Source: Ectocarpus siliculosus (lineage: Eukaryota > Sar > Phaeophyceae > Ectocarpales > Ectocarpaceae). From it: a DNA stretch of 64,000 nt. Every line of letters starts with the position of its first letter. Within the stretch, counting starts at the first letter, position 1. A program made the translations under genes and the position numbers. The stretch is taken from assembly GCA_000310025.1 (NCBI GenBank), contig FN648905.1:206897-270896 (forward strand). Reading direction: 5' to 3'. Positions 44,601-56,441 of this stretch are shown here, one piece after another. The notes below the pieces were generated by a model. That model was not told where the DNA came from, searched no databases, and saw nothing but the letters and a program-made list of their open reading frames with translations.

Positions 44601-45850
44601 CCCACCGTGGTCGTCGCTCGCTCTGGGCCGCTGGAACATGTCACATAGCACTGCATGTCCAGCATTCATTAGGTAGGGCCCCAAGTCCATTGCTTGACAT
44701 AAAAGAGGTAGCGCACATCGCCTCTCATGCAGCAGCCCGGTACACGGGTATTAGGAGTCTCTTACTCAGCAAGATGCGAAACCACTGCGGTTGACGTAGT
44801 TCGATATTGTTGGGACCCCACCGGCGAAAGGCGAGAGAGAGAGAGGTAGACTAAAAGAAGAGAGCGGAGAGAAGACAAGGCATTCACTCTCGAGAAGACA
44901 CTCACTCACTCTCGTCCCTTTGGCCCACCGCAGGCTGTCAGACATCTGTGCCGAACGGCGGTATCCGAAGTGGGCTCAGCAACAACAAACACAACAACCA
45001 CATAGTGGCCGAGTTGGAACTAGACTACAAGAAGAGTAGTGCGGACTTTCATCCTTCTGTGACGAAGTGAGAACAATAAACATGACTACACGGACGAACT
45101 AGTCCGTCCGCGGTAGATGTGCACCGCTGCACAGAGCAGCAGACTTGTTGGTTGCCATTCCTCACTTTCTGTTGTAAATAATATTGCGCTGCCATCTACC
45201 TTATCGCTCAAGTTACTACTGACTACGCAGCAGACTCAAGAAGCATCAACACCCTTACTCGATGTATGCCACCCATGCATATGCCGCTTAGACTACTACG
45301 ATGCATACCACCCACGCCTATATATGCAGCAAGAGAGAAGAAAGGCCTGTTGTTGTCTGTTTCAACTGTTGTGCTGCTGTTGCTTTTCATGTATAACGAC
45401 ACAACAGGCGACAAAGTAAGCGACGCGCATCGCCTACTACGCGACGCGCGCACCCCAAAGCGACAGACACGATATCCTTCAACCTTGTCTGAAAAGCATT
45501 CAGCAACAGCAGCATGGTCACTCAGGAAGAAGAAACAAAAAAAAAATATTGTGGCGCGCAGCACGCAGGACCCTCTTTCGCTGTTCAACCGGCGGTGTCC
45601 ACGGCAAAACAGACAAGGAACAGTCAAGGCCGAGTCGTGTCGGCCACAGGAAGTGGAAGCTGCTGAAACCTGGGGAAGGGTCATGGTTTGCGATTGCCTA
45701 CCGAACCATACTTGGGGCGCCACGACATTTGCACTGTAGCTCGAGATCAGCATTTGAGACCGGGTCGGGCAAGGGGTGCGGTATGCGAATAAAAGTTCCA
45801 CCCTCCCACGGATATTGAAATATGAGACTGAAGCTAAAGCTTCAGAATTT
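41621..45850. repeat. Cluster of diverged direct repeats (unit about 1.0-1.5 kb)
   Basis: An ordered set of blocks recurs. 'GGAGGTGGAAGCT...TCGGGGA' with 'ACCGAACCATACT...GCGCCAC' appears at about 42893, 43121, 44130 and 45643. 'GGTGGGTGAGTGGGGGACCC'-type words appear at about 42300, 43256 and 44485. 'AGCAGCCGGGTACACGGG' with 'GACACTCACTC' appears at 43390-43710 and 44655-44995. Frames up to 191 codons occur (42238-42813) but none matches a family I know. A tandemly amplified unknown element, or decayed gene copies, are both possible. Confidence 0.65.
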
Positions 45851-46706
45851 GATTCCTCTTGCCGATGTGGGCGTCCGCGTCTGCAATCTTAATTTCTCTA
45901 CCTGCGCACGGTGGAAAGACTTCATATGTTTGTAAAATTGACCAGCATAAAAAGATCAAATCTTGTTTCTTGCGCAAACACTGCGGATGAACCTCTCCAG
46001 GTCACTTTCATTACATGTACCTGCCGAGAACTCCAGGTCAATTTAAAGTGACCTCCGAGAACTTGCTGTTACAGCATGCTAGCGCGATGTATGCATATGC
46101 TCATCGGAAATGTCACGAACACTACATGTACCTCATGACTGGTGTACCACATGATTGACTGCTGTGTTTCGCGGCTGATTGCCTGTTGTTTACGCTGATC
46201 TGGGTGCTTCAGAAAAGTGCCTTCAGGAGATGTCAGAGAGAGTTGCGTCGTGCATGTATTCAGCGCGGCTGCTCTGGATTACTATGCAGTTGCCTCATAT
46301 TCGCTCTGCCTTTGCCCACATATAAAATAGTCAGGCTAAGTCAAAATTGTGTAGTTGGGCCTGCCGGGACTGGAGTTGGTGGCCTACAGCAATATCATCT
46401 CTGGGCGGTTAGGGTGCTTGTTGCAACGACCCACCAGAGCCACTTAAATGCGTTTCCGACCTCGTATTTTATTCTGAACAGTATGTGCATTCACACATGA
46501 GTGGCCGAAGTGCACCAATACGGGGAAGGACAACGCGGAACCACCAAATGTTTTGCGCGATGGCACACACCGTGTGTCGAGTACTTTCTCCGTCCTTTGC
46601 CGAACTCGGCTTCGGAACGACAGTTTCCTATAGACCGTACGGACATTTTGCCGAGCCCAGACGATAAGTGTGACGAGCCGGTCACAAACCGAGCTCAGTG
46701 CATCCT
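45851..46706. other. clpP downstream flank, no gene seen
   Basis: This would contain the 3' end of the clpP transcript. No terminator or polyadenylation signal was assigned. Confidence 0.4.
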
Positions 46707-49700
46707 CTACCCCAACGATGGCATCGCCGGCAGCGGTAGCTCGCTCGTCTTCGTCTTGATAACCTCATCGATAAGTCCATACTCCATCGCTTCAATGGGA
46801 GTCATGAAGAAATCGCGATCAGTGTCCTCCTGGGCGATAAAATATTCAAGTGATCATTGAGAGCATGATTGATAAATGTAAAATTTAGCTTGGGTGGACA
46901 CAGAATCCCCTGTACCTAAATGAACAAAGGTAGCGCATAATTCTCCAATACATCGTTGTGGAGTGGCGGACAAAGCTTTCTGCTTTGCGTCGTGAACCAG
47001 CTTATGGTCAGGAACGTTCCACGGCCACGGATTATATGTATACACACCAAGGGGAGCGTTCTAGACTTATCTTCGGGTCCTTTATATTTTAGTACACCTC
47101 TTTAGGATAAGTTAGCCTGTGACCACGGGAATCGACCGCGTAAAGTGTTAGACTCGTACGGACAGATGAAGGTACTGGATGCAGCACACCAGAAATTGTT
47201 GCGACCGCTACATTGTATAACAAAAACAACTATAGTTTCGGTCATGAGGCAGGGAACGGATACTGGGGGGGAGGTCATCAGGAAAGACTGTGAAAAACCT
47301 GACTTTTTTCTCCGGAAGGACACAAAGCTTGACGAGATACGAATTTGTGTTGGCAGCGGCAGCCTGGTGGTCCTTATGCCCTCCAGTAATTGTGCTCCCA
47401 GTACCGTGGCGAGTACCGTAGTGGTGTCGTGAAGAGTACCCAGTTTGCCGATTTCAGTCATGTTTTAACATTATCTTACCATGCAATAGCCAATTGGAAC
47501 ATCGTCCCGGCTAGCGCAATGTAAAATAATTGCGACGGCTTCTATGCTGTGGCACTTTCCAACACACTGGTTTTGCAGCGGTGATGTGAGCCACCGGTTC
47601 CTGGAGAGTAGATGTTGGTTAAATGGAACTTGCAAAACTCTAATTGGTACCGACCATGGAGACGTTTTGAGTTTGAAACTCGACACCAATTTTCAATATC
47701 GAGGTCTAGAGGTGTTGCTACCTGTCCGATCCTTGCCAACTCTCGCCGAAATTACGATATCTAGTGATGTTTGCGCGATCGTGTCTACCGCTGATTTTGA
47801 ATATAAATCGGGGGACACTTTCACCGCAGAGGCCTTATTTCGGGATATCTCAATAGATTTACACGGTAGGGTAAGTCTCCGTGTAACATCGTGAGACTCA
47901 TGCTCGACATTCACGGAACAACACGACAGCGAACCCCATCATAGTGCTGATCATATTTCTATCTGCACAGAGGATATAGCTAGTGCTCGCAAAAAGCATC
48001 CTTGTTTTCTATTATCAGAACATCAACCTGCATATTTGCTTTACCCCTTGCAGGTTCGATGTGTGATGTTCGGCATTTCGTGTATGCGTATCACCATGAT
48101 CATATTCTTGTGGACCTGGGTACTGCCCGGGGCTGGGATCGCACTTGGAGATGACGATACAACCCCCTGTTGTCCCATCCGGGGGGCCTCCGTACTCTCC
48201 CCACATCAATATCATATAGTCACCGGGGTTTGGTAGCACGCCCTGGGGATTGCTGTGGGTCTATCGCTCTCCAGTTCATACTTTGTATCCATCATTACGG
48301 ATCGGAGCTCTTTCGTTGGGAGCACGTGCACCCCAGGATGTGTTCTCGGAGGACTCCCGTGGCTGCTATCGTTTTCAACATGCAGAAACCGGCGACGACA
48401 AACCCTCTTGTGCCGGCTAACTCTCGTCGCTCTTATTCCTCGGGTAAACATGATCAAGAACCACGATCAGTTGGCCCCTTTGGGTCAATTATCTCGCCAT
48501 GACTCCACTTCGTGCTACCAGGTATGTCAAAAGTCGGGAAGTTTGTAATCGTTTAAGGCCCTTGCTTGGTCTCTTAGGGCCCTAACACGGAAGATTTGCG
48601 TGTCGAGGGCAGACTATCTCGATGCGTTAGAAGTGCAACGGTGAAGCACGTCTTGGCGTCCTCTTGCAACGACGGCTGGTTCTAAACGGGAACCGCCACC
48701 AGCCGAGAAATGTAACCCGGCGCGGACCGGCGTAGTCCCAGCCAGGACAAAAAACGCAATCTTGGTACGTCGTTTGAGGGATGTCCATTGCTGGTGGAGA
48801 AGGGCCAGGTGGTTTGGCCCCTGCTTGAATACGCGCAAGGTGGCGCATAACCAATCTGTGAGGCTAGGGTACTGATGGACGCTGCTCACGGCCGCACCAA
48901 TACATTCCGTAGCGCAATTTGACGTTGTCCGCCGCTCGTTTACACGCTGATGTAGAGAAACACTTTTGAAAAACACCCGAATAACCTTCCGCCACGGCTG
49001 CTCAACAAGCTTACTGGGATGTTGCAACGATCTTCGTTGAAACTCACCTCAATCTTGTCCGCAGGTTGGTCGGTATACTCTGACATGTAGCCATTTAACA
49101 GCCGTTTCGTAAACAAGATCTCCTTCGCCTGGCGAAAGTAACGGCAAAAGAGGCCCCAACAACGAGGAACGTTGGTGCTGCGGGTTGATTACGTTGTGCC
49201 AAGACGCGTAAAACAAGTCAAGAGGGTCAGCGAAGAGGGGGTCCGGCACTATCAATCCGTAAATCACTGCAAGTGGTCAATAACAAACCGGATTGCACGA
49301 CAAAAAAACAAATTGAGTGCGTTAGCGGGCCAAGCAAGGAGGCATATTCGAGGTGTGAGTGCGAAGGATGTATAATTTACTACTCTGCGTGGCTTGGGTG
49401 GAAAGTCGATGCGAACCTTTCGCGACAGTACAATTCTCCCAATGTGCTAAATTAAGATGGATGGATGTGATTTGCCAAAGCGCACTGGTCTGGTTCTCGA
49501 TGGTAACCCAATTCGCGGCATGAGGAGGAATATCGGGTGGGTATCTACCGCGGCTCGTGGGGACCATTGTAAGTGAAAAACTACATGTCAGGTAGACCCC
49601 CATGTAGACACCAAGAACCACTTGGTCAGCGAGATTGGTTGAATTGGGCTAGTACATACCACCTCATATGCGAAATAAGGAGCGCTCGGTGCCAAAGATG

Positions 49701-52700
49701 CGAGCCCACAGATGCTGACATATCGTGGCACGGCGTCTGCAGTTTCAGTGAATCTTGATCACCTGGACACTTGCTTTCAACCACAGCCGCACCTGGATTT
49801 CAATGTCGGCAGCCTGCCCTGCAGCCCCGCCGAGAGGTTGGTGAATCATGATGCGGGAGTTGGGCAAGGACTTGCGCTTTCCGGCGCTGCCGGCACCAAG
49901 CAAGAACGCCCCCATTGACGCCGCCATTCCGAAGCATACCGTGGCCACATCACATGGGATGAACTGCAATGCACGGCCGAGACAATGTTCGCTGTGTCGG
50001 CATAGTAAGGCTACGCAAAATTAGAACGTCGGGGATGACCTTGCTGGGTGGGACGTTTTATCGGGGGTGTTTTTTTGGAGGAAGTGGGCGATTGGAGCGC
50101 CTAAGCCGGGGTGTCTCTGCGCGTTTTTGCGCATCTGTCTTTGCAAAACAGAGAATCAAGCATGAGGGAGAAGAAGGAAACAACTGACGAGCGGCCGAGA
50201 CAGAGGAACTTCAAGTTCGCAACTCCGATAGACATGCATGTGACGCGCCGGGGTGAGGAAGAATACTACTAGCAGCAGCAATTATCGGCCATTTCCTCCG
50301 CAGAACTGTATTTCCGCTCCAACCGAAGGATAACAACCATGCACATGGGAAAGCAACCGACACAAGTGTATTATTGAGGTATGCGTGAAACGAGTCACGC
50401 ACAGAACGCGTACAAATAAAGAGAGTACATCAAAGAAGGTGGGGTAGACATTGAAGTTCGGGGTGGTTCCCCCGCACTCAGAGTGTGTTGTGTGCTGCAC
50501 ATGGTCCCTGCTGAATAACTTGTGTGTCATCAGGGACCACTGACTGTGTGCTATGTTTCATCAGTGTCTCTGCTTCGATTGATGTCATCTCGGTGTCTGC
50601 CTTTTTTCTCTTCTTCGCCGTGGCTGTATCCTCTGAGCTCAACAAAGCTACGATCACGAGATGCGCGGCTCTGCCTCAGCACACACCAGCCTTCGCCAAT
50701 GCAGCGAACGTTTCACCTCGCATCGCAGGTACAGCAGCGGAAAAGTACAGAACAACACGTCCTCACACGCGCCGCGCGCCTGGAGGACAAATCCACGCAT
50801 TTTCCCCCCACGACATTCTCCACAACCGAACAAGATAGCCCCCATGTAAGCGATGGCTCGATGCCCTAGGACAGAATAGGGATGCCCCCTAGTCTCGGGA
50901 ACGCTAGTGGCGAGCAAAGCGAGCACGCTCACAAACAGCGATTCGGCCAAATCCGGCTGCTTTTCCGCCGCCCGCGGCAGACGCAACCATTTCTTTTCCG
51001 CATGGACAACTCCCCAGCCTGCTCACCTACGGCCACCAAACTTTGAGAGTCAACCATCATCTAGCAGGTAAAACTGTGTGCCAAGTTTCAAAACCGCCCG
51101 ATCTACACGCCGCGTGTGACATTTCGCCACCCAGCGGCCGACCTCGCCTGCAACAAAAATCAGACCGGAATTTCTCAACACGTACTGGTCCCGTCGACAC
51201 ATATCTTACATCGATGTTGAGCTAGAACTACACTCTCGATGCTCATGCCTTGGTGCACCCCCCAGATCGGATCACGATGTACAACCAAGGGGTATGCTTG
51301 GGGGAGACGCAAACTGCAACGTACGGTTCACGGGGGTGTATATTTCCCGTCAAATACCCTCCTTGCCGCATCTGTAACGGTCCTTCGGAAAACGGTCCAA
51401 CGGGCCGTTCGGCATAATTTCGTTGACAGTTGGCAAAGAAAGCAGCTCCGGAAAACAAGCGTCGAAAGGGATACATGCGCACCCCTTCACATTGGGCTGT
51501 TGGACGCTTGTAGGTGACGGAACGACATAATCAGTAACATGATATTCTTTTTTTGTCTTTCCGCTTTTTCATCGCGTGTGCACCTTGAGAGGCATGTCAT
51601 ATCCATCTCGCCAGCCTTCGACAAGCAACCATAATGCGATACCGCAGTCCTCCATGCATCTAAATTTGTACATCGACTGTCGGGCGTGCTTTATAAAGCC
51701 CCAGCGAACTTGTGTGTGCGGCAAACTCCTACGTTTTGGTGTGTGTCGGGTATGTCGCCAACGTTTCCTAGCATCATCAGGAAGCTTTGGGTATTTTTGT
51801 CTCTCTCCGTCGACAAACACACCGTAAAAAACTTAACCCCCATGGCACAGCACCCCTCTCTATTTGACCGCTGTGCTGATGACTGGACTGCACGTGACCT
51901 TCCTTGCATTTGCGATACCCAAGATTTGTATAGTCCTTCTGCCCCGTGTAGTACTGGAACAATTCGCTCTATCGGTAATGCTGCTGTACATGTCGTTAGC
52001 TCCGGCGCGGTATGTATGAAATAGTGAAGTTGTACGCAGATTCGCTGCTCCTACTACTACTAATGTGCTGCATCTATGATGTACGAAAGGACCATGCTGC
52101 AGCCAAAAGACACGATCACAAGAAAGGAACACGGGCTGAACGTTCCGCCGAGGCGAACGCCCGTGCTAGCTTGGCCAAACTATTACAACAAATTTTGCGG
52201 TGGACACACATCATGATTCAAGTGGAGTCATCGCGAGATAACTGACACCAGACAAGCTCGTTCAGCTACCAATTCCGCGAAAACGCCATACGGTTCCTCT
52301 AGGAGACCGATACGGTCTCTAAGTAGAGGTTTCACAGAAGAACGGTAAAAAAAGTGTCTGTCGCCGTTCACTCCGAAGCTTCGAACCACGCGCTTTTTTT
52401 ACCCAAACGCCCGAGGCGCGAGGAATCAGACCATCGGCCGTACTACACTACTTGAGAAGCCCTCAGCAAGTTTCAGCTTGATTGGCGCCTCCTGCGTTAC
52501 CGTTTTTGGCTGTGTCGGTGAATGGCCTTTTCAAGTACGAAACACGAGCATGCAGCAGCTGCTTCTGGCATCAAATTGCTCGGATCTCGATGAATTTGTG
52601 CCCAAATGTTGCCTACCCTGCACCAAATTGAAGCCCCGTCTAACCTACAGCTGGATTGACAAGTCCCTCGATGCTGGAATAGCTGTGTGCTACCAATTTT

Positions 52701-54392
52701 GCCTGCCAACGACAGGTTCGGGCCACACCGCTGCAACTTTCCGACGCGGAGTTTATTCCGCCGCATGTAGCACACACACAAATTGATGATGATTGATGAC
52801 TCTCTTTCGTCGTCAGAGCACATCATTATCATCCATCCATCCACTCCTCCAGGAGACCGATACGGTCTCTAAAGGTTTCACAAAACGGTAAAAAAAATGT
52901 CGTGTTGTCTGTCGCCGTTCACTCCGAAGGTCCGAACTACGCGCTTTTTTTAGCCGAACGCCCGAGGCGCAGGAATCAGACCATCGACCGTCCTGCACTA
53001 CTTTAGACGCCCTCAGCAAGTTTGAGCTTGATTGGCGCCTCCTGCTTCAAGTTTGGCTGTGTCGGTGGTTGACCTTTTCAAGCACGAAACACGAGCATGC
53101 AGCAGTTCTGTCGGCACTAATTTGCTTCGATCTCGAGGATTTTGTGCCTTAATGTTGCCTACCTGCAGTTCAAGTAGTGCGTTTAATTGGTAGTGCTATT
53201 CTTTTTTTGCAGTTCAAGTAGTGCGTTGAATTGGTAGTGCTGTCTTTCTTCATTCGCAGTTCATCCGACAATTTTGTCTATTTTTTGCAGTTCTGAGTTC
53301 TGGATGTGTATCAGATAATGGAGGGGTACTGGGCACGGCGATGGGAAACAAATAATGGACCTTTACGTCTCCTTAAATCACACACGAACCTCCATCATGG
53401 GAACTCCACCTTCACGGAAACTTTAACTGCCATCGGTGCCTACCTTCATTTTAACAACATCCTACACCCCCTTTCAGAGAAAACATTGCCTTGGAATCGC
53501 TTCAAATAAAGCGGGGGCGCGCAGCGCCCAAAACCTTGTAACTGCTGTACGACTCCCACAGATTCACCAACAAGGGGACCCGCGGCTTGTGAGATTGTGG
53601 CAAGTCAGAGGTCCACGGGAGAGGCACATCATCACACATCACACACAGCGTGGACAGTATATCACACAGCGTACCACCTCACACGAGCATGCTAGATCAA
53701 GGTTTCCCGCGCACGTTTCATGCAGCGGAGCATGGTGATGAACAAGGTTTGGTAAACAGGAATTTGAGTGCTGTGTCCCCAACAGTGTCCCCAGTTTGGC
53801 TTCCAGTTTGTACTGCTGCGGTATGCGTTGGAGGGTATTATGCTAAAAACACAGAGCGACACAACCGCAGCACCGCCGTTACCGGGGCGGGCAAAACGCC
53901 AGTGTTCGGTCATGCGACCTACTTTGCTGTTGCCAATTTCCAAAAAAGCATACCGTACCACGGCTGACGCACCTGCATAGTGTCATATATCGCCAGGCCC
54001 GCCGACACAGAACCTCCCGGAGAATTGATGTAGAGTGTAATGTCCTTCTCCGGATCGTCGTTCGCCAGATAAAGTAGCTGAGCAACCAACACGTTCCCCA
54101 CTTCGTCGTTCACCTCTTGCCCAAGAAGAAGAATGCGATCCTTCAATAACCTTGACATAACGTCCATTTGCTCACTTCCTTCTCCAACAGTGGGCATCGG
54201 CACCGGCGTCCGACGAGGTGGGACTGGTTGGTCCGGTTGGGGCTCAGGCTGGGGCTCCGTTGGCATAGATTGCGCATGTTGGAGGCAGCGTTGTTGCACT
54301 ATTGCTCTCCGACTTAGTGGTACCGCTGGTACGAAGGCGGATGCATGCGAACCTATGCATGCACCCAGCATATAAAATAACGTTCGCTTCAT
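46707..54392 (-). CDS. clpP: Plastid-targeted ClpP protease subunit, 4 exons, complete
   Basis: Exons on the minus strand: 54392-53973, 49963-49793, 49128-49048 and 46829-46707, all joined in phase 0 with GT/AG ends, giving 264 residues. ClpP is the serine protease core of the Clp complex that degrades unfolded or tagged proteins. The N-terminus ([19 protein letters not shown], then [11 protein letters not shown]) is a signal peptide ending in ASA followed by Phe, the bipartite signal for complex red plastids. A Pro-rich stretch follows, and then the mature enzyme starts near [19 protein letters not shown]. Catalytic residues are Ser156 (AASMGAF), His181 (MIHQPLGG) and Asp230 (EDTDRDFF), with the same spacing as in E. 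coli (25 and 74). Exon 3 supplies the AKEIL...DKIE helix. An upstream in-frame ATG (54527) would hide the signal peptide, so 54392 is preferred. Introns 1 and 3 carry repeats of families B and C and a B-box repeat. Confidence 0.97.
47095..47175 (+). repeat. B-box-containing dispersed repeat, copy in clpP intron 3
   Basis: 'AAGTTAGCCTGTGACCACGG' followed by 'GAATCGACCGCGT' matches 54633-54720 and the inverse at 41.5 kb. The reverse strand has GCGGTCGATTCCCG, in which CGCGG and CCGTG can pair around a 7-nt loop, like a tRNA T arm. Confidence 0.7.
47579..47870 (+). CDS. Candidate exon antisense inside clpP intron 3
   Basis: An open stretch runs between a good acceptor (TGGTTTTGCAG) and a consensus donor (AGG then GTAAGT). 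It encodes about 97 residues of balanced composition ([40 protein letters not shown]). No family is recognised. A following exon from about 48055 is possible but its frame is unclear. It could be part of a nested gene on the opposite strand, or a chance open frame. Confidence 0.25.
50838..51935 (+). repeat. Dispersed repeat family C, copy 2 in clpP intron 1
   Basis: This is the diverged partner of 32329-33745, with shared blocks in the same order (from 'GGCTCGATGCCCTAGGACA' to 'CTTCCTTGCATTTGCGATA'). It lacks the internal duplication seen in the other copy. It lies wholly in intron 1 of clpP. Confidence 0.7.
52293..52797 (+). repeat. Dispersed repeat family B, most complete copy
   Basis: About 505 bp from 'CTAGGAGACCGATACGGTCTC' (without its first base a 7-bp-arm hairpin plus flank) to the 'GATGATTGATGACTCTC' end. 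It is followed after about 45 bp by another copy. It lies in clpP intron 1 and has no coding sequence. Confidence 0.88.
52844..53170 (+). repeat. Dispersed repeat family B, tandem second copy
   Basis: It begins with the same GAGACCGATACGGTCTC hairpin and follows the family to 'GTGCCTTAATGTTGCCTACC'. The 3' third is missing. With 52293-52797 it forms a head-to-tail pair inside clpP intron 1. Just after it, 'GCAGTTCAAGTAGTGCGTT' occurs twice (53165-53245). Confidence 0.85.
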
Positions 54393-55007
54393 AGATGCGT
54401 GATTGCGTGCACACGCTAAAGGATAACCACAAGGTAAGAGAGTAAGCAGCGACACAACACCGAAGAGCAGCCAGCAGACAACGTTTTTTTTTTTTTCATC
54501 AGTATGACCCAACAACGCCTCCAACAACGCCGCGTGCGGATTACCGTAGCGCTTCGTTTTTTTTTTTTTTCTTAATATGACACAACGAAACCATCTCTAT
54601 CATAGAAAAGAGTTTATTTGAGTGTACCTTTTTAGGGTAAGTTAACCTGTGACCACGGGAATCGACCGCGTCGAGTGTTGGATCAGTACGGACATACGAA
54701 GGTACTGGGTAGAGAGAGATCGGAACGGTTTTTAATGTGAAGACAACAACAACAACAACAACAATAGAAAAGAGTCTGAGACAGATTAGCAATGGATTCA
54801 TAGCGTCAGAAAGCACCTGTATGTCTACGATTTCCCAGACAGCATATAGGGACATTTTCTTTTTTATTTGAAACCGCGCTACTTACAAAAAAAAAAATGT
54901 AGACTTTCTTCGATCAAGATGGATTGATGGACTCGTTGTGGTCATACTGATGAAATTAAAAAAAAACTTTCAAGCGATCGGCGGTACCGAGCGCGCACAC
55001 ATACAGC
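54393..55007. promoter_or_regulatory. Divergent intergenic region clpP / LamG-like gene
   Basis: These 615 bp separate the start codons of two divergent genes, so both promoters should be here. Much of it is repeat-derived: the B-box repeat (54633-54720) and a tract related to 822-945 (54575-54860). There are T-runs at about 54486 and 54560 and a (CAA)n run near 54745. No TATA box or initiator was assigned. Confidence 0.5.
54633..54720 (+). repeat. B-box-containing dispersed repeat, intergenic copy
   Basis: 'GGTAAGTTAACCTGTGACCA' followed by 'CGGGAATCGACCGCGT' and 'GTACTGGGTAGAGAGA' match 47095-47175 and the inverse of 41505-41620. Confidence 0.75.
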
Positions 55008-56441
55008 ATGGCTGCACGAGCATATACGCTCTTAGCATATCTTCTTGGTGGTACATGCCAGATCAATGCTGCTGTTCTGATCCAGTACGAGTTCTCCCAA
55101 GAGGAATGCCGCCGCGACGTCGTTGCCGATGTGGCCGGAGGAAAACGATTCTTCGGTGATCTTTCGCTTGACAATTCGACAGCATCATGCTTGCCAGGCG
55201 TGGGCATAGAGCGGACTTCGGCCTCACCAGGATCACCAGGTGCCTCATCTATTGGAAATACAACACTTCTGCGGGAAGAGTTGCTCAACGATGATTCTTC
55301 TCCAGGTCATTTCTCGCTGGAGTTATGGCTGAGTGTTCCAGAGATGCCGGCATGCGATGGTTTTTGCACCACTCCCATCGTGACCATCGGCGAGAGCGAT
55401 ACTAGCCTCGATGATGATTGCCAACAGAACCTAGGTATGATGATTACCTACTGGACTGAGACCGGTGATTTTGGGGCCCGCTTTATGTCAATTGACGACG
55501 AGTGCGAGCGGTTGTGGAGCGGTGCGATACAGCCAAGTGAGAGTATGGGATACGCGCTTCATTTGGTGTTGACAATCGATTCGATAGTATTTTTTGGTCA
55601 ACCCTACGCGTATTTCAGATGGTATATCAACGGCACACGCGTGGCACGAGACCTCAGCAAGGACGTTCCTCCCGAGACAATGATGACGCTATGGGATTCG
55701 GACTTCAATCTGCAACTACTAGATTGGAGTCGGCAAATCCCTAGTTCATTTTACACGGAGGGACCAGGAATCAAGATTTTTTACCTTGCAATCCACGACG
55801 AAACCTTGGGCGTTACGGAGATTCTCTCGAGATATTCTGCTCGTATCACAAATAGCACTCCAGTGGTTAGCGATACAACCATAGGCGTTGCTGAAGACGG
55901 TGAAGAGGGGGATCACTATGAAGACCCTCAGTCCTACCTTCAGGTATTTCCAGTGTCGGAGCTCCAGATGGTTCCCCTCGACGTGTATGACTCAGACAAC
56001 GATCCTGCAACGCCCAACTACGACAACAGCACGAGCCCGAGGGTATTCGTGAACACACTGCCTTTTCCGGGCTCCCTTGTGAATTCGTCGGGTGATGATA
56101 TCAGCTCCGTGCCGTTCGAAGTTCTAGGAGATGCTGGAGGGTTCGCCGTGAGATACCGGCCCATTTTGAACGACTTCTCCACCAACGACTCGGTCGTGTA
56201 CGCCAATTTTTCTTTTTATGCGACTGACGGAGAGAGTGGTACTCGGAGCCATACGAACGCGACGGTTTCAATGTTCGTGTTCTCGAAGAACGACCCTCCA
56301 GAAGCTTTTAACGCAAGCCACGGCGTATACGCGGGTAGCAGGCAAAACATTATTCCGCTAAAAGGCACCGATATGGACGCCTTTGATGACGTACACGGAG
56401 CGGCTATTGTGAAACCGCCACCGAGAGGGACATTGTTTCAG
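55008..56441 (+). CDS. Secreted LamG/concanavalin-like surface protein, first exon
   Basis: 478 codons from ATG to a splice donor (TTTCAG then GTGCGT), phase 0, with the same donor style as clpP. Residues 1-21 form a signal peptide (MAARAYTLLAYLLGGTCQIN). Residues about 22-270 have a LamG/concanavalin A-like look, with HFSLELWLSVPE and alternating beta-strand patterns, and several Cys that could form disulphides. Residues about 290-470 look like tandem beta-sandwich repeats of cadherin or Ig type (DVYDSDND, FYATDGESGTRS, KNDPPEAFNASH). There are many N-x-S/T sites. It is likely an extracellular or cell-surface adhesion protein. The frame stops 6 codons past the donor, so more exons are expected downstream; none was identified with confidence. 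Confidence 0.75.

Noticed and set aside
54393..54527. Upstream in-frame ATG extending clpP by 45 residues
   Set aside because: It would bury the clean signal peptide and ASA/FVP site inside the protein; the ATG at 54390-54392 gives the expected bipartite N-terminus.
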